Source: Lutibacter sp. A80
Lineage (GTDB): Bacteria > Bacteroidota > Bacteroidia > Flavobacteriales > Flavobacteriaceae
Assembly: GCF_022429645.1 (NCBI RefSeq)
Contig: NZ_CP092480.1
Location: 3,454,501-3,518,500 of the forward strand
Direction of reading: 5' to 3'
Length of the DNA stretch: 64,000 nucleotides
Shown here: positions 45,501-54,519 of the stretch, piece by piece
Layout: every line of letters starts with the position of its first letter
How positions within the stretch are numbered: position 1 is the first letter of the stretch
The notes under the pieces: model-generated
Told to the model about the DNA's origin: nothing
The model's database searches: none
The model's input: only the letters and a program-made list of their open reading frames with translations
Translations under genes and position numbers: made by a program

Positions 45501-45618
45501 CAATCTTGTTACTATAGATAAATTAGATATTGCAGATCCAGAATCTAAAACAGCAAATGATTCACAATATCCATTAACTAAAGTATTTAATTTAGGAGTA
45601 AAATTAAGTTTCTTATAG
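42532..45618 (+). CDS. SusC/RagA family TonB-linked outer-membrane transporter (first pair)
   Basis: A 1028-residue TonB-dependent transporter that imports oligosaccharides with its SusD lipoprotein. A signal peptide (about 1-27) is followed by a carboxypeptidase-regulatory-like domain (VTGVITDSEGLPLPGVTILE). The plug domain contains the SusC signatures SLAGKVTGLATVQYSG and ILKDASATAVYGVRGANGVI. The remainder is beta-barrel strands ending KVFNLGVKLSFL. It heads a run of susC-susD-susC-susD-GH128 on the same strand with short spacers. It is preceded by a 605-bp regulatory spacer. Confidence 0.95.
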   Translation: MRIKQKQIYLFLTLMVLMGVNQILWSQNTQVTGVITDSEGLPLPGVTILEKGTLNGAASDFEGNYQINLSPNSILVFSYMGFDTKEIKVGNQKVINIVLESSLMGLEEVTVVAYGRQKKVTVTGAISSIDSEELAKSPAANVANSLAGKVTGLATVQYSGQPGADDPSIYLRGVATLTEGESQPLMIVDGVERSFMSLDPEEIGSITILKDASATAVYGVRGANGVIIVTTKRGSEGKAKISASFSRGIQQPTRLLDFADSYTYAQRYNEAQLNDDPNLDPSQLKFSPEAIEAFRTNSNPLMYPNTDWMDYLLKPTASQSKGNLNISGGTDKVKYFVSLGILNQDGLFKTYDSQYDYNFSFQRYNYRSNIDIKITETTKLGVTIGGQAGVTNRPNTKNSFNELFRDIYWSVPYSGPGIVDGKYVLSSQLYIPGTKKDGLAPFYGQGYSNILNNKLNLDIDLEQEIGFIKGLKFRTKFAYNTNYTHTKTRNSSSASYEPVFLRDIDPSADQTSDEIVYRRSGSDGNLTYGESYGTGRNWYLEGGFSYSNKFGGHNVGGLLLYNQQKTYYPSQYTELPSGLVGLVGRVTYDFDNKYLADVSIGYNGSENFAKDKRFGFFPAFSTGWVLTNEEFMQEQSTLDFLKLRFSYGLVGNDRIGSNRFLYLPDSYNSANGNYSFGYNNPSNQQAASEGQIGNSDVTWETAEKQNYGIELKLFESKLGLTFDYFIENRTDILTYRGTVPGYVAYDLPAVNIGEVENKGFEVELKWNHQLTDNFRYWVNSNVSHAKNEIIFMDEIPQSEDYLYRTGKPVGQPFGYVFDKFYNDTDPGNDELPNHQYDLKPGDMVYKDLNADGVIDQNDQKAIGYSVYPQYSFGINAGFNFKNLDFSMSWVGAAKTSRFLGDTYRTAFGATLDRSLLQYMADERWTPETADTATYPRMTLTGSSNNTKNSDFWLRDASYVRLKNLELGYNFKSAFLKNMGINNLRTFINGTNLVTIDKLDIADPESKTANDSQYPLTKVFNLGVKLSFL

Positions 45619-45654
45619 GATATAAAGTTTATAAAAATTATTAAAAATAATAGT

Positions 45655-47421
45655 ATGAAACTAAAAAATATAATATACATCGTTGCTATACTAGGACTCA
45701 TTTTAAACAGCTGTGAAAAAGTTCAGTTTGGAAATGAATTTCTAGAAAAAGAACCTAGTGTAGATGTTACAAAAGATACCATTTTTAATTCATTAGAGTT
45801 GTCTGAGCGTTATTTATGGGGTGGATATGCTACATTACCTTATGGGTTAAATGTAAATTGGTCTGCAAAAGGAAATAAATTAGGGATGGATCTTTTAGAG
45901 TCCTTATCAGATCTTGGCCATAGTTACCTCGGTTGGGGTGGTCCTAATAAATTATACTATAATGGTCAGTATACAGCCGCTACAGAAAATTCAGCTAATA
46001 ACTCAAAATATAATTATACAAAAGAAGAAAGTTGGGAAGGTATTAGAATTGGTTGGAATTTTGTTGAAAACGCAGATAAAATCCCAGATGCTTCACAAGA
46101 TTATATTAATCAACTAAAAGCTGAAGCAAAAATGATTATTGCTATTCATTATGTAGATATGTATAGAAATTTTGGAGGTTTACCTTGGGTAGATCACGCA
46201 TATACTCCTACAGAGAATACAGATTTACCTAGGTTAACAGCAAAAGAAACTATGGATAATATAGTGGCACTTTTAGATGAGGCAATTCCTGCACTTCCTT
46301 GGACAATTGAAGATGCATCTAACTGGGATGGAAGATTTACAAAAGCTTCAGCTATGGGACTTAAAGCAAGACTTTTATTGTTTGGCGCAAGTCCGTTATT
46401 TAACAATGCGGTACCTTATCTTGCTGGTGAAGCTTCAGACAGTAAATTAACCTGGTTTGGAGGTTACGATGCTAATTTGTGGACAGAAGCTGCACAAGCA
46501 GCAAAAGAACTTTTAGATGCTGTTGAAAATCAAGGCGGTTATAACCTAATAAACACAGGAGATCCAAGACAAGATTTTCAAGATGCTTATTATCAACGTA
46601 ATAATCATGAAATATTAATTAGTACAAGAGTTCGCTATAAATCTGGAGGGTATTGGTCTGGAAATTATTATTTCTATCAAAGTTCTGGAGGCTATGGTTC
46701 TGGATTACCAACTAAAAATTATGTAGATATGTTCCCTATGGCAGATGGAACTGCAATTGATGCTTCAGATTCAGGTTGGGATCCTAACAATCCGTGGGAA
46801 AATCGTGATCCTAGATTATACGAAACAGTTTTGGTAAACGGAGACTCTTATCAAGGACGTGAGGCAGAATTATGGGTTGGTGGTAGAGAACGTAAAAATT
46901 TAAACGCTTCAGGTTTTAAAACTGGTTTTGGTTTAAGAAAATTTTTATTAGAAAGAAACAATGCAACGTCTTTAAATTCAGTTGTGCAATGGCCTTATTT
47001 ACGTTTAAGTGAAATTTATTTAAGTTATGCCGAAGCCTTAAACGAAGCAAATTCAGGACCTACTGTTGAGGCATATGCAGCAATAAATAAAGTACGTAAT
47101 AGAGTTGGGTTAAATAACCTTACTACAGGTTTATCTCAAGAACAATTTAGAAAAGCTGTTTTAAACGAAAGAGCTTTGGAATTAGGTTACGAAGAAGTGC
47201 GTTGGTACGATCTTATTCGTTGGAAAGATGAAGATAGTTTTACTAAAACTTTATATGGTGTTAACACCAATAAGGCAAGTGATGGTTCTTATACATATGA
47301 AACATTTGAGTTGCCAGAGCGCTATTGGAAAAACAACTTTTCACCAAAATGGTATTTAAGTGCTTTTCCACCAGATGAGATTAATAAAGGTTATGGATTG
47401 GTACAAAATCCAGGATGGTAA
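45655..47421 (+). CDS. RagB/SusD family lipoprotein (first pair)
   Basis: A 588-residue surface lipoprotein that binds glycans and closes over the SusC channel. The lipobox is LILNSC with the acylated Cys at about residue 22. TPR-like helices and the typical C-terminal SusD region are visible: YLRLSEIYLSYAEALNEA, AINKVRNRVGL, then LNERALELGYEEVRWYDLIR and the ending AFPPDEINKGYGLVQNPGW. It lies 36 bp after its SusC partner. The length is normal. Ligand specificity cannot be read from sequence. Confidence 0.95.
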   Translation: MKLKNIIYIVAILGLILNSCEKVQFGNEFLEKEPSVDVTKDTIFNSLELSERYLWGGYATLPYGLNVNWSAKGNKLGMDLLESLSDLGHSYLGWGGPNKLYYNGQYTAATENSANNSKYNYTKEESWEGIRIGWNFVENADKIPDASQDYINQLKAEAKMIIAIHYVDMYRNFGGLPWVDHAYTPTENTDLPRLTAKETMDNIVALLDEAIPALPWTIEDASNWDGRFTKASAMGLKARLLLFGASPLFNNAVPYLAGEASDSKLTWFGGYDANLWTEAAQAAKELLDAVENQGGYNLINTGDPRQDFQDAYYQRNNHEILISTRVRYKSGGYWSGNYYFYQSSGGYGSGLPTKNYVDMFPMADGTAIDASDSGWDPNNPWENRDPRLYETVLVNGDSYQGREAELWVGGRERKNLNASGFKTGFGLRKFLLERNNATSLNSVVQWPYLRLSEIYLSYAEALNEANSGPTVEAYAAINKVRNRVGLNNLTTGLSQEQFRKAVLNERALELGYEEVRWYDLIRWKDEDSFTKTLYGVNTNKASDGSYTYETFELPERYWKNNFSPKWYLSAFPPDEINKGYGLVQNPGW

Positions 47422-47452
47422 TATACAATTTGAATAAACTAATCACTATCAA

Positions 47453-50400
47453 ATGAAAAAATATAAAATAGGAAAACTAAGTTATGGAACTTGGAAGGAT
47501 AACTATTTAAGTAGTTTCACCTTTATTTATTTCCAAAATTTATTGCAGAAAACAAATAAAAAGATTGTGAAAATTAGCTGCATGCTAGCATTATTGTTAT
47601 CGTCTCAACTAATTTTAGCACAATCGGATGCTATAAAAATTACTGTTATTAACGATGATGGAAAACCTTTTTCAGGCGTTAATATAGAATCACTTACAAA
47701 TTCAGATGTATCTGTTGTAACAGACGATTTTGGAACAGGAATTTTAAATATGGAATCTCAAGGTTTAATTAAATTAACTTTTAGCGATATGCAAAAGGTA
47801 ATTAATATTAAATCTAAAACAATTACTATTCAGTTAGGGAAAACAGATAAAAACTTAAATCTTGGATACGGAATTTCAAAACCAGTAGACGAAATTACTT
47901 CATCTATAGATATTGTATATTCCGATAGGTTAGAAAAAAGTTCATTAAATAATCCTTTAGAAAGTCTTTATGGAGAACTTTCTGGATTGATGGTGCTTCA
48001 AAATGCAGGAACACCTTGGGAACGAAGTCCTAGTATGTATTTAAGAGGTTTAGGAACCCTTAATGATAATGCTATTCTTGTATTAGTAGATGGTTTTGAA
48101 AGAGATATGGCTTCATTAGCTTTGTCGGATATTGAAAGTGTTTCTGTTTTAAAAGATGGAGCAGACCTAGCAAGATACGGACAAAGAGGAGCTAATGGGG
48201 TAATTTTGGTTACAACAAAAAGAGGAGCATATAATTCTTTTAAAATAAATGTTTCTTACGATAAAGGGATCAACTTTGCAGCTCGTGAACCTGATTTTTT
48301 AGATTCTTATAATTATGCAAGAGCAGTAAATCAAGCAAGTATTTTAGATGGTAATGAGGCTGTATATTCCGATTTGGATTTATATGGGTTTCAAACTGGT
48401 GAAAATTTAACCTTGCTTCCAAATGTAAACTGGTTCGATGAAACTTTAAGAGATTTTGGAAGTACAACTAATGTAAGTGCTAGTTTTTCTGGAGGTGGAG
48501 AAAAATTAAAATATTTCACATCTTTAAATTACCAAAATGAAAGAGGTTTATTTGATAATACAACCTTTGATGATCGTTATGATAGTCAGTTAAAATATGA
48601 CCGTTTTAATTTTAGAACAAATTTGGATATTGATTTAACAAATACTACAAAGTTTATTGTTAATGTAGCTGGACATATAGATGGTAGAACAGAGCCTGGA
48701 GCAGGTGTTAGTACTATTATGAATGCAATTTATAGTGTGCCTTCTTCGGCATTTCCAGTTAGAACACCAAATGGAGAATGGGGAGGAACAGCGTATTATG
48801 ATAACAATCCTGTTGCTTTAGTTTCTTCAACAGGTGTACTGCAACCTAATGGTAGGCAAATAATGATTGATGGTAAAATTACTCAAGATTTAAGTGGGTG
48901 GTTAAAAGGTTTATCGGCTGAAGCTGCTTTGGCTTATGATAATGAAGTTAATTATTCGGAGAGTAAAAGTAGAGATTTTTTATATGAGAGTTTATCATTT
49001 ACTCGTAATCCTTTAACAGGTGCTATAAACGATACAATAGCAACTATTTTTGGTAGTGAAACCGATTTAAATTATTCAAAAGGGTTTAAAAATCAACTTC
49101 GTCAAGCTTCTCTATACGGTAAATTAAATTACGACACTTCTTGGGAAAACAGTAACTTAAATACATCGTTAATGTATCAACAAGAAAAACGTGTTAAAAA
49201 TGGTCAATACAACACATATCTTCGTCAAAATGTTATAGCATCAGCAAGTTATGGTTATAAAAATAAATATTTTGTAGATGCTGTGCTATCTTACAGTGGA
49301 AGCAGTGTTTTACCTGATGGAGATCGTTTTGGATTGTTTCCAGCAATTTCTGCAGGTTGGGTATTAAACCGTGAAGATTTCTTAAAAGATAATAAGTCCG
49401 TAGATTATTTAAAAGTACGCGCATCTTGGGGAATGAGTGGTAACAATATTATGGATCCAAACCTTTACGAACAAGCTTTTGGTAGTGGAGGAGGTTATTA
49501 TTTTAATAATAACAATAGTAATCTTGGAGGTATTAGCGAATGGCGTTTAGCAACTGATAATCTTACCTACGAAAATTCTATTAAGAGTAATTTAGGTGTT
49601 GATATGGAGTTGTTTGGGAGTCTTTCTATAACTCTTGATGCTTTTTATGATTTACGTGAAAACATTTTAGTAGCTACATCTGGAACAATTCCTTCGTTAA
49701 TTGGTGTAAACACTGAAATAGCAAATGAAGGGGAAGTTAAAAATAAAGGAATTGAAACTTCACTTTTATGGAAAAGTAATGCGGGTGCATTTAATTATTA
49801 TGTAGGTGGTAATTTTACATTTGCAAAAAATGAAATTGTAAATAAAAATGAAGAATTTCAACCATACGATTATCTAAAAGAGACAGGAAATCCTATAGGG
49901 CAACAATTTGGATTAGAAACATTAGGTTTTTTCGAAAATCAAGCAGATATAGATGCAAGTCCTCAACAACTATTTTCAAATGTACGTCCAGGAGATATTA
50001 AATACAAAGATCAAAATGCCGATGGTGTTATAGATGATTTAGATATAGTTCCTATAGGATATGCTAATGTTTATCCAGAAATTTATTACGGTATTAATTT
50101 AGGGGGAGAATATAAAAGATTTGGTATTGATCTACAATTTCAAGGAATTGCAAATCAAACAGTTTATTTAAACACTAAAAGTGTACATATCCCTTTACGT
50201 GGTAATACTAATATTACTAATTTTTCTGCAAATAGTTGGACTCCAGAAACTGCAGCAACAGCTACATTACCAAGGTTATCTTTATTAGAAAGCGAAAATA
50301 ATTATAGAAAAAACGATATCTGGTTAATTAGTGGAGACTACTTAAAATTAAGACGTTTTGAAGTGTATTATAAACTTCCAGAACAATTAATTAGTAAATT

Positions 50401-50542
50401 AAATATATCAAAAGCCAAATTATATGGACGTGGAATGAATGTGTTTAGCATTGATAATACTGGAGATGTTGACCCTGAATCTTTAGGGGTTAGTTATCCA
50501 TCACTAGCATCGTACCACGTTGGAATTAAATTAGAATTTTAA
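47453..50542 (+). CDS. SusC/RagA family transporter (second pair, divergent N-terminus)
   Basis: A 1029-residue TonB-dependent transporter. The hydrophobic signal sequence (KISCMLALLLSSQLILAQ) begins only at about residue 41, after a basic, hydrophobic-rich extension. An internal Met at residue 44 is a possible alternative start but would leave no positively charged n-region, so the long form is kept. The regulatory-like domain is degenerate. The plug keeps ESLYGELSGLMVLQNAG and VSVLKDGADLARYGQRGANG, where most SusC proteins have KDASATAVYGxRGANG. It ends with YHVGIKLEF. The partner SusD follows after 11 bp. Its divergence from the first SusC suggests a different ligand. Confidence 0.93.
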   Translation: MKKYKIGKLSYGTWKDNYLSSFTFIYFQNLLQKTNKKIVKISCMLALLLSSQLILAQSDAIKITVINDDGKPFSGVNIESLTNSDVSVVTDDFGTGILNMESQGLIKLTFSDMQKVINIKSKTITIQLGKTDKNLNLGYGISKPVDEITSSIDIVYSDRLEKSSLNNPLESLYGELSGLMVLQNAGTPWERSPSMYLRGLGTLNDNAILVLVDGFERDMASLALSDIESVSVLKDGADLARYGQRGANGVILVTTKRGAYNSFKINVSYDKGINFAAREPDFLDSYNYARAVNQASILDGNEAVYSDLDLYGFQTGENLTLLPNVNWFDETLRDFGSTTNVSASFSGGGEKLKYFTSLNYQNERGLFDNTTFDDRYDSQLKYDRFNFRTNLDIDLTNTTKFIVNVAGHIDGRTEPGAGVSTIMNAIYSVPSSAFPVRTPNGEWGGTAYYDNNPVALVSSTGVLQPNGRQIMIDGKITQDLSGWLKGLSAEAALAYDNEVNYSESKSRDFLYESLSFTRNPLTGAINDTIATIFGSETDLNYSKGFKNQLRQASLYGKLNYDTSWENSNLNTSLMYQQEKRVKNGQYNTYLRQNVIASASYGYKNKYFVDAVLSYSGSSVLPDGDRFGLFPAISAGWVLNREDFLKDNKSVDYLKVRASWGMSGNNIMDPNLYEQAFGSGGGYYFNNNNSNLGGISEWRLATDNLTYENSIKSNLGVDMELFGSLSITLDAFYDLRENILVATSGTIPSLIGVNTEIANEGEVKNKGIETSLLWKSNAGAFNYYVGGNFTFAKNEIVNKNEEFQPYDYLKETGNPIGQQFGLETLGFFENQADIDASPQQLFSNVRPGDIKYKDQNADGVIDDLDIVPIGYANVYPEIYYGINLGGEYKRFGIDLQFQGIANQTVYLNTKSVHIPLRGNTNITNFSANSWTPETAATATLPRLSLLESENNYRKNDIWLISGDYLKLRRFEVYYKLPEQLISKLNISKAKLYGRGMNVFSIDNTGDVDPESLGVSYPSLASYHVGIKLEF

Positions 50543-50553
50543 AAAAAGGACTT

Positions 50554-52215
50554 ATGAAGATACTAAAATATATAAATTATCGACTATTTGCATTATTGTT
50601 TTTGGCAATAGTTAGTTGCGACTATTTAGAGTATGATGAAACCTCATTTAATCGTAAAGATGATGTGTTTACAGACTTTAGCCGTTCTAAAAGTTTTTTA
50701 ACAAACATATATAGTTATTTGCCAACAGACTTTAATAGTGTAGATGGAGCAATGCGTTCTTCAGCTACAGATGAAGCTGAACATGTATTAGATTTATCGG
50801 ATATTCAAAGATTTAATGAGGGTAGATATAGCGATTTAAGACCTATAGATAATGTGTGGGGAAATATGTATTCTGGAATTAGAGCTGCCAATATGTTTAT
50901 TATTGAAACTGAAGGCGTTGAGTTTTTAGAAGATCAATACAATGAAAGTTATGCAGAAACTATTGAGCAGTTTAAAAACTATGCATATGAAGCACGTTTT
51001 TTAAGAGCTTATTTTTATTTTGAATTAGTAAAAAGATATAAAAATATACCACTTATTACCGATGTGTTAACTTCAGAAGAAGCTATAAATGCAACTCAAA
51101 ATAGTTTTAACGAGGTTGTAGATTTTATTGTTAGTGAATGTGATGCAATTGCAGAAGAATTACCTGTAAATTACGAAGGTTTTTCTTCAGTTGGGGAAAC
51201 AGGTAGAGCTACAAAAGGAGCTGCATTAGCGTTAAAAACACGTATGTTACTTTACGCTGCAAGTCCTTTACATAACACAGCTAATAATACAACTTTATGG
51301 GTTGATGCGGCTGAAGCTGCTAAATCTGTATTAGATTTAGATGCGTATACTTTAGAAGGTAATTATGCTGATATTGTAAACAATTATCTAAGTTCCGAAT
51401 TAATTTTTGAACGTCGTCAAGGTACTACAAATGGATTTGAACAAAGAAATTTCCCAATAGGTTTTGAAGGAGGAAACACCGGAACTTGTCCTACACAAAA
51501 TTTAGTTGATGCATATGAAATGCAAGCTACAGGACTTTCAATTATGGATCCAGCCTCAGGTTACGATCCAACAAATCCTTATGCTGGTAGAGATCCAAGG
51601 TTAGCACAAACTGTTCTTGTTAACGGTGCTGCCTGGAAAGGTAAAACTATAGAAAGTTTTGTTGGAGGTTTAAATGGCGCTCCAATTGTAAACGCAACTA
51701 AAACAGGGTATTATCTTAAAAAATATGTAATTGAAGATATAAATTTAACACCTACAAATACAACAAGTAGAGAACATACTTGGGTGTTATTTAGACTTGG
51801 TGAAGTATTATTGAATTATGCTGAAGCCATGAATGAGGCCTATGGACCTGAAAATGCTTCAACTTATGGAATGACAGCTTTAGATGCTGTAAATAAATTA
51901 AGAGCTAGAGTTAATATGCCAAACTTTCCAAGTGGTTTAAGCCAAAGTGAATTCCGTGAGAAATTACAGAACGAACGCATGGTAGAATTAGCTTTTGAAG
52001 ATCACCGTTTTTGGGATGTTAGAAGATGGAAAATTGGAAATGAAACTACAGACATTTATGGGGTTAAAATTACTCGTGATGCTGTAAGTAATACTTTTAA
52101 TTATCAAAAAAGTTTAATAGAAGTTAGAGCTTTTGAAGATCGTATGAATTTATATCCTATTCCTAAATCTGAAATAAATAAGAATTCAAATTTAGTTCAA
52201 AATACAGGTTGGTAA
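50554..52215 (+). CDS. RagB/SusD family lipoprotein (second pair)
   Basis: A 553-residue glycan-binding lipoprotein with lipobox AIVSC at about residue 22. SusD signatures include NYAYEARFLRAYFYFELVKR, VLFRLGEVLLNYAEAMNEA, ALDAVNKLRARVNMP, and ELAFEDHRFWDVRRWKIG, with the usual ending PKSEINKNSNLVQNTGW. It lies 11 bp after the second SusC and 21 bp before the GH128-like enzyme, so it belongs to the same operon. The length is normal. Confidence 0.95.
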   Translation: MKILKYINYRLFALLFLAIVSCDYLEYDETSFNRKDDVFTDFSRSKSFLTNIYSYLPTDFNSVDGAMRSSATDEAEHVLDLSDIQRFNEGRYSDLRPIDNVWGNMYSGIRAANMFIIETEGVEFLEDQYNESYAETIEQFKNYAYEARFLRAYFYFELVKRYKNIPLITDVLTSEEAINATQNSFNEVVDFIVSECDAIAEELPVNYEGFSSVGETGRATKGAALALKTRMLLYAASPLHNTANNTTLWVDAAEAAKSVLDLDAYTLEGNYADIVNNYLSSELIFERRQGTTNGFEQRNFPIGFEGGNTGTCPTQNLVDAYEMQATGLSIMDPASGYDPTNPYAGRDPRLAQTVLVNGAAWKGKTIESFVGGLNGAPIVNATKTGYYLKKYVIEDINLTPTNTTSREHTWVLFRLGEVLLNYAEAMNEAYGPENASTYGMTALDAVNKLRARVNMPNFPSGLSQSEFREKLQNERMVELAFEDHRFWDVRRWKIGNETTDIYGVKITRDAVSNTFNYQKSLIEVRAFEDRMNLYPIPKSEINKNSNLVQNTGW

Positions 52216-52236
52216 AAGCGATAAATACGTTATAAA

Positions 52237-53139
52237 ATGAAAGTCTTAATTAAAATATTTATTGGTTTTACCTTAATATTCTGCTCTTGCGAGAATAAGA
52301 ATAATGATGTGTTTAATTTTGGTGAAATAGAAAATCCTGAAATTACATCTCCAACAGTAGATTCTTTAACTGTTGGAAAGAAAGGATTTGCTATAACAAC
52401 TGCATCTGGACTTTGGCCAGAAAGAGTTTCAGTTTTAAAAGCGCATTGGTTTTATACTTGGGGCGATGGTTATTATGAAGATTTAATTCCTAATAATATC
52501 GAATTTGTACCAATGAAATGGGGACAATGGAACGTAAACGAAGCGTTTTTATCAAGTATGAAAGCCCTAAAAGAAGCAGGTAAAATAAATTACTTGCTTG
52601 GTTTTAATGAGCCAGATGGTGCAGAACAAGCAAATATGTCTGTAGATAAAGCTATTGAACTTTGGCCAATACTTGAAGAAGTTGGACTGCCGTTAGGAAG
52701 TCCAGCGTGTGTAAATTCAACAGGAGATTGGATGCAAGAATTTATGCAAAAGGCTAATACAAATAATTTGAGAGTAGATTTTGTTACTGTGCATTGGTAT
52801 GGTGGTGTTAGTGCAAGTTCATTTATCAATAGGTTAGAAGAAACTTATAGTTTATATGGAAAGCCAATTTGGATTACGGAGTTTGCTCCTGCTGATTGGA
52901 CAGCATCATCACCAGAGGATAATAAATTTAATTCAGAAAAAGTATTAAATTTTATGAAAGAAGTTTTGCCACAATTAGAAGATCTTGATTATGTACATAG
53001 GTATACTTGGTTTTCTTTTGGTAAAAATTCGGCAGCAGGAACTTATTCTGCGCTCTTTAATTTAGATGGAACTCTTACCGAATTAGGGCAATTTTATGCA
53101 GATTATAAACCTAATTTAGATATAGAGCTTAAAAATTAA
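52237..53139 (+). CDS. GH128-like glycoside hydrolase lipoprotein (beta-1,3-glucanase)
   Basis: A 300-residue protein with a lipobox (LIFCSC) and a small TIM barrel of the Asl1-like/GH128 type, a family that cleaves beta-1,3-glucans such as laminarin or curdlan. The likely acid/base E125 lies in LLGFNEPDGA and the nucleophile E215 in PIWITEFAPADW. The motifs VTVHWYGG and YTWFSFGKNS match the catalytic cleft. It directly follows the second SusCD pair, so it should degrade the glycan these bind, on the cell surface. The GH family call is from memory of motifs, and other clan A hydrolases with similar motifs are possible. Confidence 0.8.
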   Translation: MKVLIKIFIGFTLIFCSCENKNNDVFNFGEIENPEITSPTVDSLTVGKKGFAITTASGLWPERVSVLKAHWFYTWGDGYYEDLIPNNIEFVPMKWGQWNVNEAFLSSMKALKEAGKINYLLGFNEPDGAEQANMSVDKAIELWPILEEVGLPLGSPACVNSTGDWMQEFMQKANTNNLRVDFVTVHWYGGVSASSFINRLEETYSLYGKPIWITEFAPADWTASSPEDNKFNSEKVLNFMKEVLPQLEDLDYVHRYTWFSFGKNSAAGTYSALFNLDGTLTELGQFYADYKPNLDIELKN

Positions 53140-53162
53140 TAGTTTGTTTTTTTTTATATTGT

Positions 53163-53203
53163 TTAAGGGTGTTTTTGTTTATTTTAAACAAAAGCGCCCT
53201 TAA
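53163..53203 (+). terminator. Long hairpin after the GH128 gene
   Basis: A 19-bp stem (53163-53181 with 53185-53203, two G-U pairs) and a 3-base loop follow the GH128 stop by 23 bp. There is no strong U-run, so it may stabilise the 3' end as well as terminate. Confidence 0.65.
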
Positions 53204-53242
53204 TTTATTAATAAAAATAGAAGTAATATTATCAACTAATAG

Positions 53243-54466
53243 ATGTTTTTAAAATTTAAAAATATGAGTGTTAAATCACAAGTTTTTATCCCTAAATGGT
53301 ATTTAATACTACTACTTATCTTAGTATTTGGCTGTAGAGTTAAAGAAAAAAATAGAGAATCAATTACCAGTTTTAAAAGTGAAAAAATAGATTTAAAAAC
53401 AAGTTTAAAAGCTAAGGATTTTGAGATAGATGTAAACGGAGTTACAACTAAATTTTTTGTTTTAACTAATAAAAATGGTGTTGAAGTTACATTTACAGAT
53501 TATGGGCAGCGATTGACATCATTAATGGTTCCTGATAAAAATGGGAAATTTGAAGATGTTGTTTTAGGTTTCAAAACTTTAAAAAAGTTTATTACAGCCA
53601 AAGAAAAATATTTTGGTTCAATAATTGGGCGTTATGGAAACAGAATTGCAGATGGGAAATTTTCAATAGATGGAACACGGTATAGTTTAACAGTAAATAA
53701 TGGAAATAATCATTTACACGGAGGCTTTAAAGGTTTTAATAATGTAATGTGGAAGGCAAACCAAATTGCGGATAATGAAATTGAGTTTTTAAGAATTTCT
53801 CCAGATATGGAGGAAGGATATCCAGGGAATTTAAAAGTACGTGTGCATTATTTATTAACCGATAAAAATGAACTTATAATAAAATATTTTGCTGAAACTG
53901 ATAAGGCTACTATTGTAAATTTGACACACCATTCATTTTTTAATTTGGCAGGTGAAGGTAATGGTACAATCAATAATCATTTACTTATGATAAATGCAGA
54001 TTCATATACTCCAGTAAATAAGGTTTCAATTCCTACAGGAGAGTTACGAGCTGTTAAGGGAACTCCTTTTGATTTCACAAAATTAAAAGCAATTGGAAAA
54101 GAGATAAACATAGAAAATAATCAATTATTTATTGGTAAAGGATATGATCAAAATTTTGTTTTAAGGAACGATTTGTCTAAAAGTAGCAATAAACTTACTT
54201 TGGCGGCTAGAGTTGTAGAACCTATTAGTGGTAGAGTAATGGAAGTGTTTACAGATGAGCCAGGTATACAATTTTATAGTGGTAATTTTCTTGGTGGAGG
54301 AACTATTGGTAAAAGTGGAAAACCGTATGGATATAGAAGTGCTTTTTGTTTAGAAACACAACACTTTCCTAATGCCCCTAATCAACCTAATTTTCCTTCA
54401 ACCTTATTAAGGCCAGGTTTAATGTATACATCAACTTGTATTTATAAATTTGATGTTATTCATTAA
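53243..54466 (+). CDS. Aldose 1-epimerase, lipoprotein
   Basis: A mutarotase that interconverts alpha and beta anomers of sugars released by the PUL. The 407-residue sequence has an N-terminal membrane segment with a lipobox (ILVFGC, Cys31), so it is exported. Conserved motifs include NGNNHLHGGFKGF, LTHHSFFNLAGEG and the late catalytic-Glu region FCLETQHFPNAPNQPNFPST. An alternative ATG lies 21 bp downstream (53264), which would still keep the lipobox. It sits 103 bp after the GH128 gene behind a hairpin and convergent with the SDR gene. Confidence 0.93.
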   Translation: MFLKFKNMSVKSQVFIPKWYLILLLILVFGCRVKEKNRESITSFKSEKIDLKTSLKAKDFEIDVNGVTTKFFVLTNKNGVEVTFTDYGQRLTSLMVPDKNGKFEDVVLGFKTLKKFITAKEKYFGSIIGRYGNRIADGKFSIDGTRYSLTVNNGNNHLHGGFKGFNNVMWKANQIADNEIEFLRISPDMEEGYPGNLKVRVHYLLTDKNELIIKYFAETDKATIVNLTHHSFFNLAGEGNGTINNHLLMINADSYTPVNKVSIPTGELRAVKGTPFDFTKLKAIGKEINIENNQLFIGKGYDQNFVLRNDLSKSSNKLTLAARVVEPISGRVMEVFTDEPGIQFYSGNFLGGGTIGKSGKPYGYRSAFCLETQHFPNAPNQPNFPSTLLRPGLMYTSTCIYKFDVIH

Positions 54467-54472
54467 TTTAAA

Positions 54473-54500
54473 GAGTAATTTTTATTTTACTCCCTTTTAT
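54473..54500. terminator. Bidirectional terminator between epimerase and SDR genes
   Basis: GAGTAA (54473-54478) pairs with TTACTC (54487-54492), with T-rich sequence after it (CCTTTTAT). It lies between convergent genes. Confidence 0.5.
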
Positions 54501-54519
54501 GTTTCCTGAAATTTAGTAT

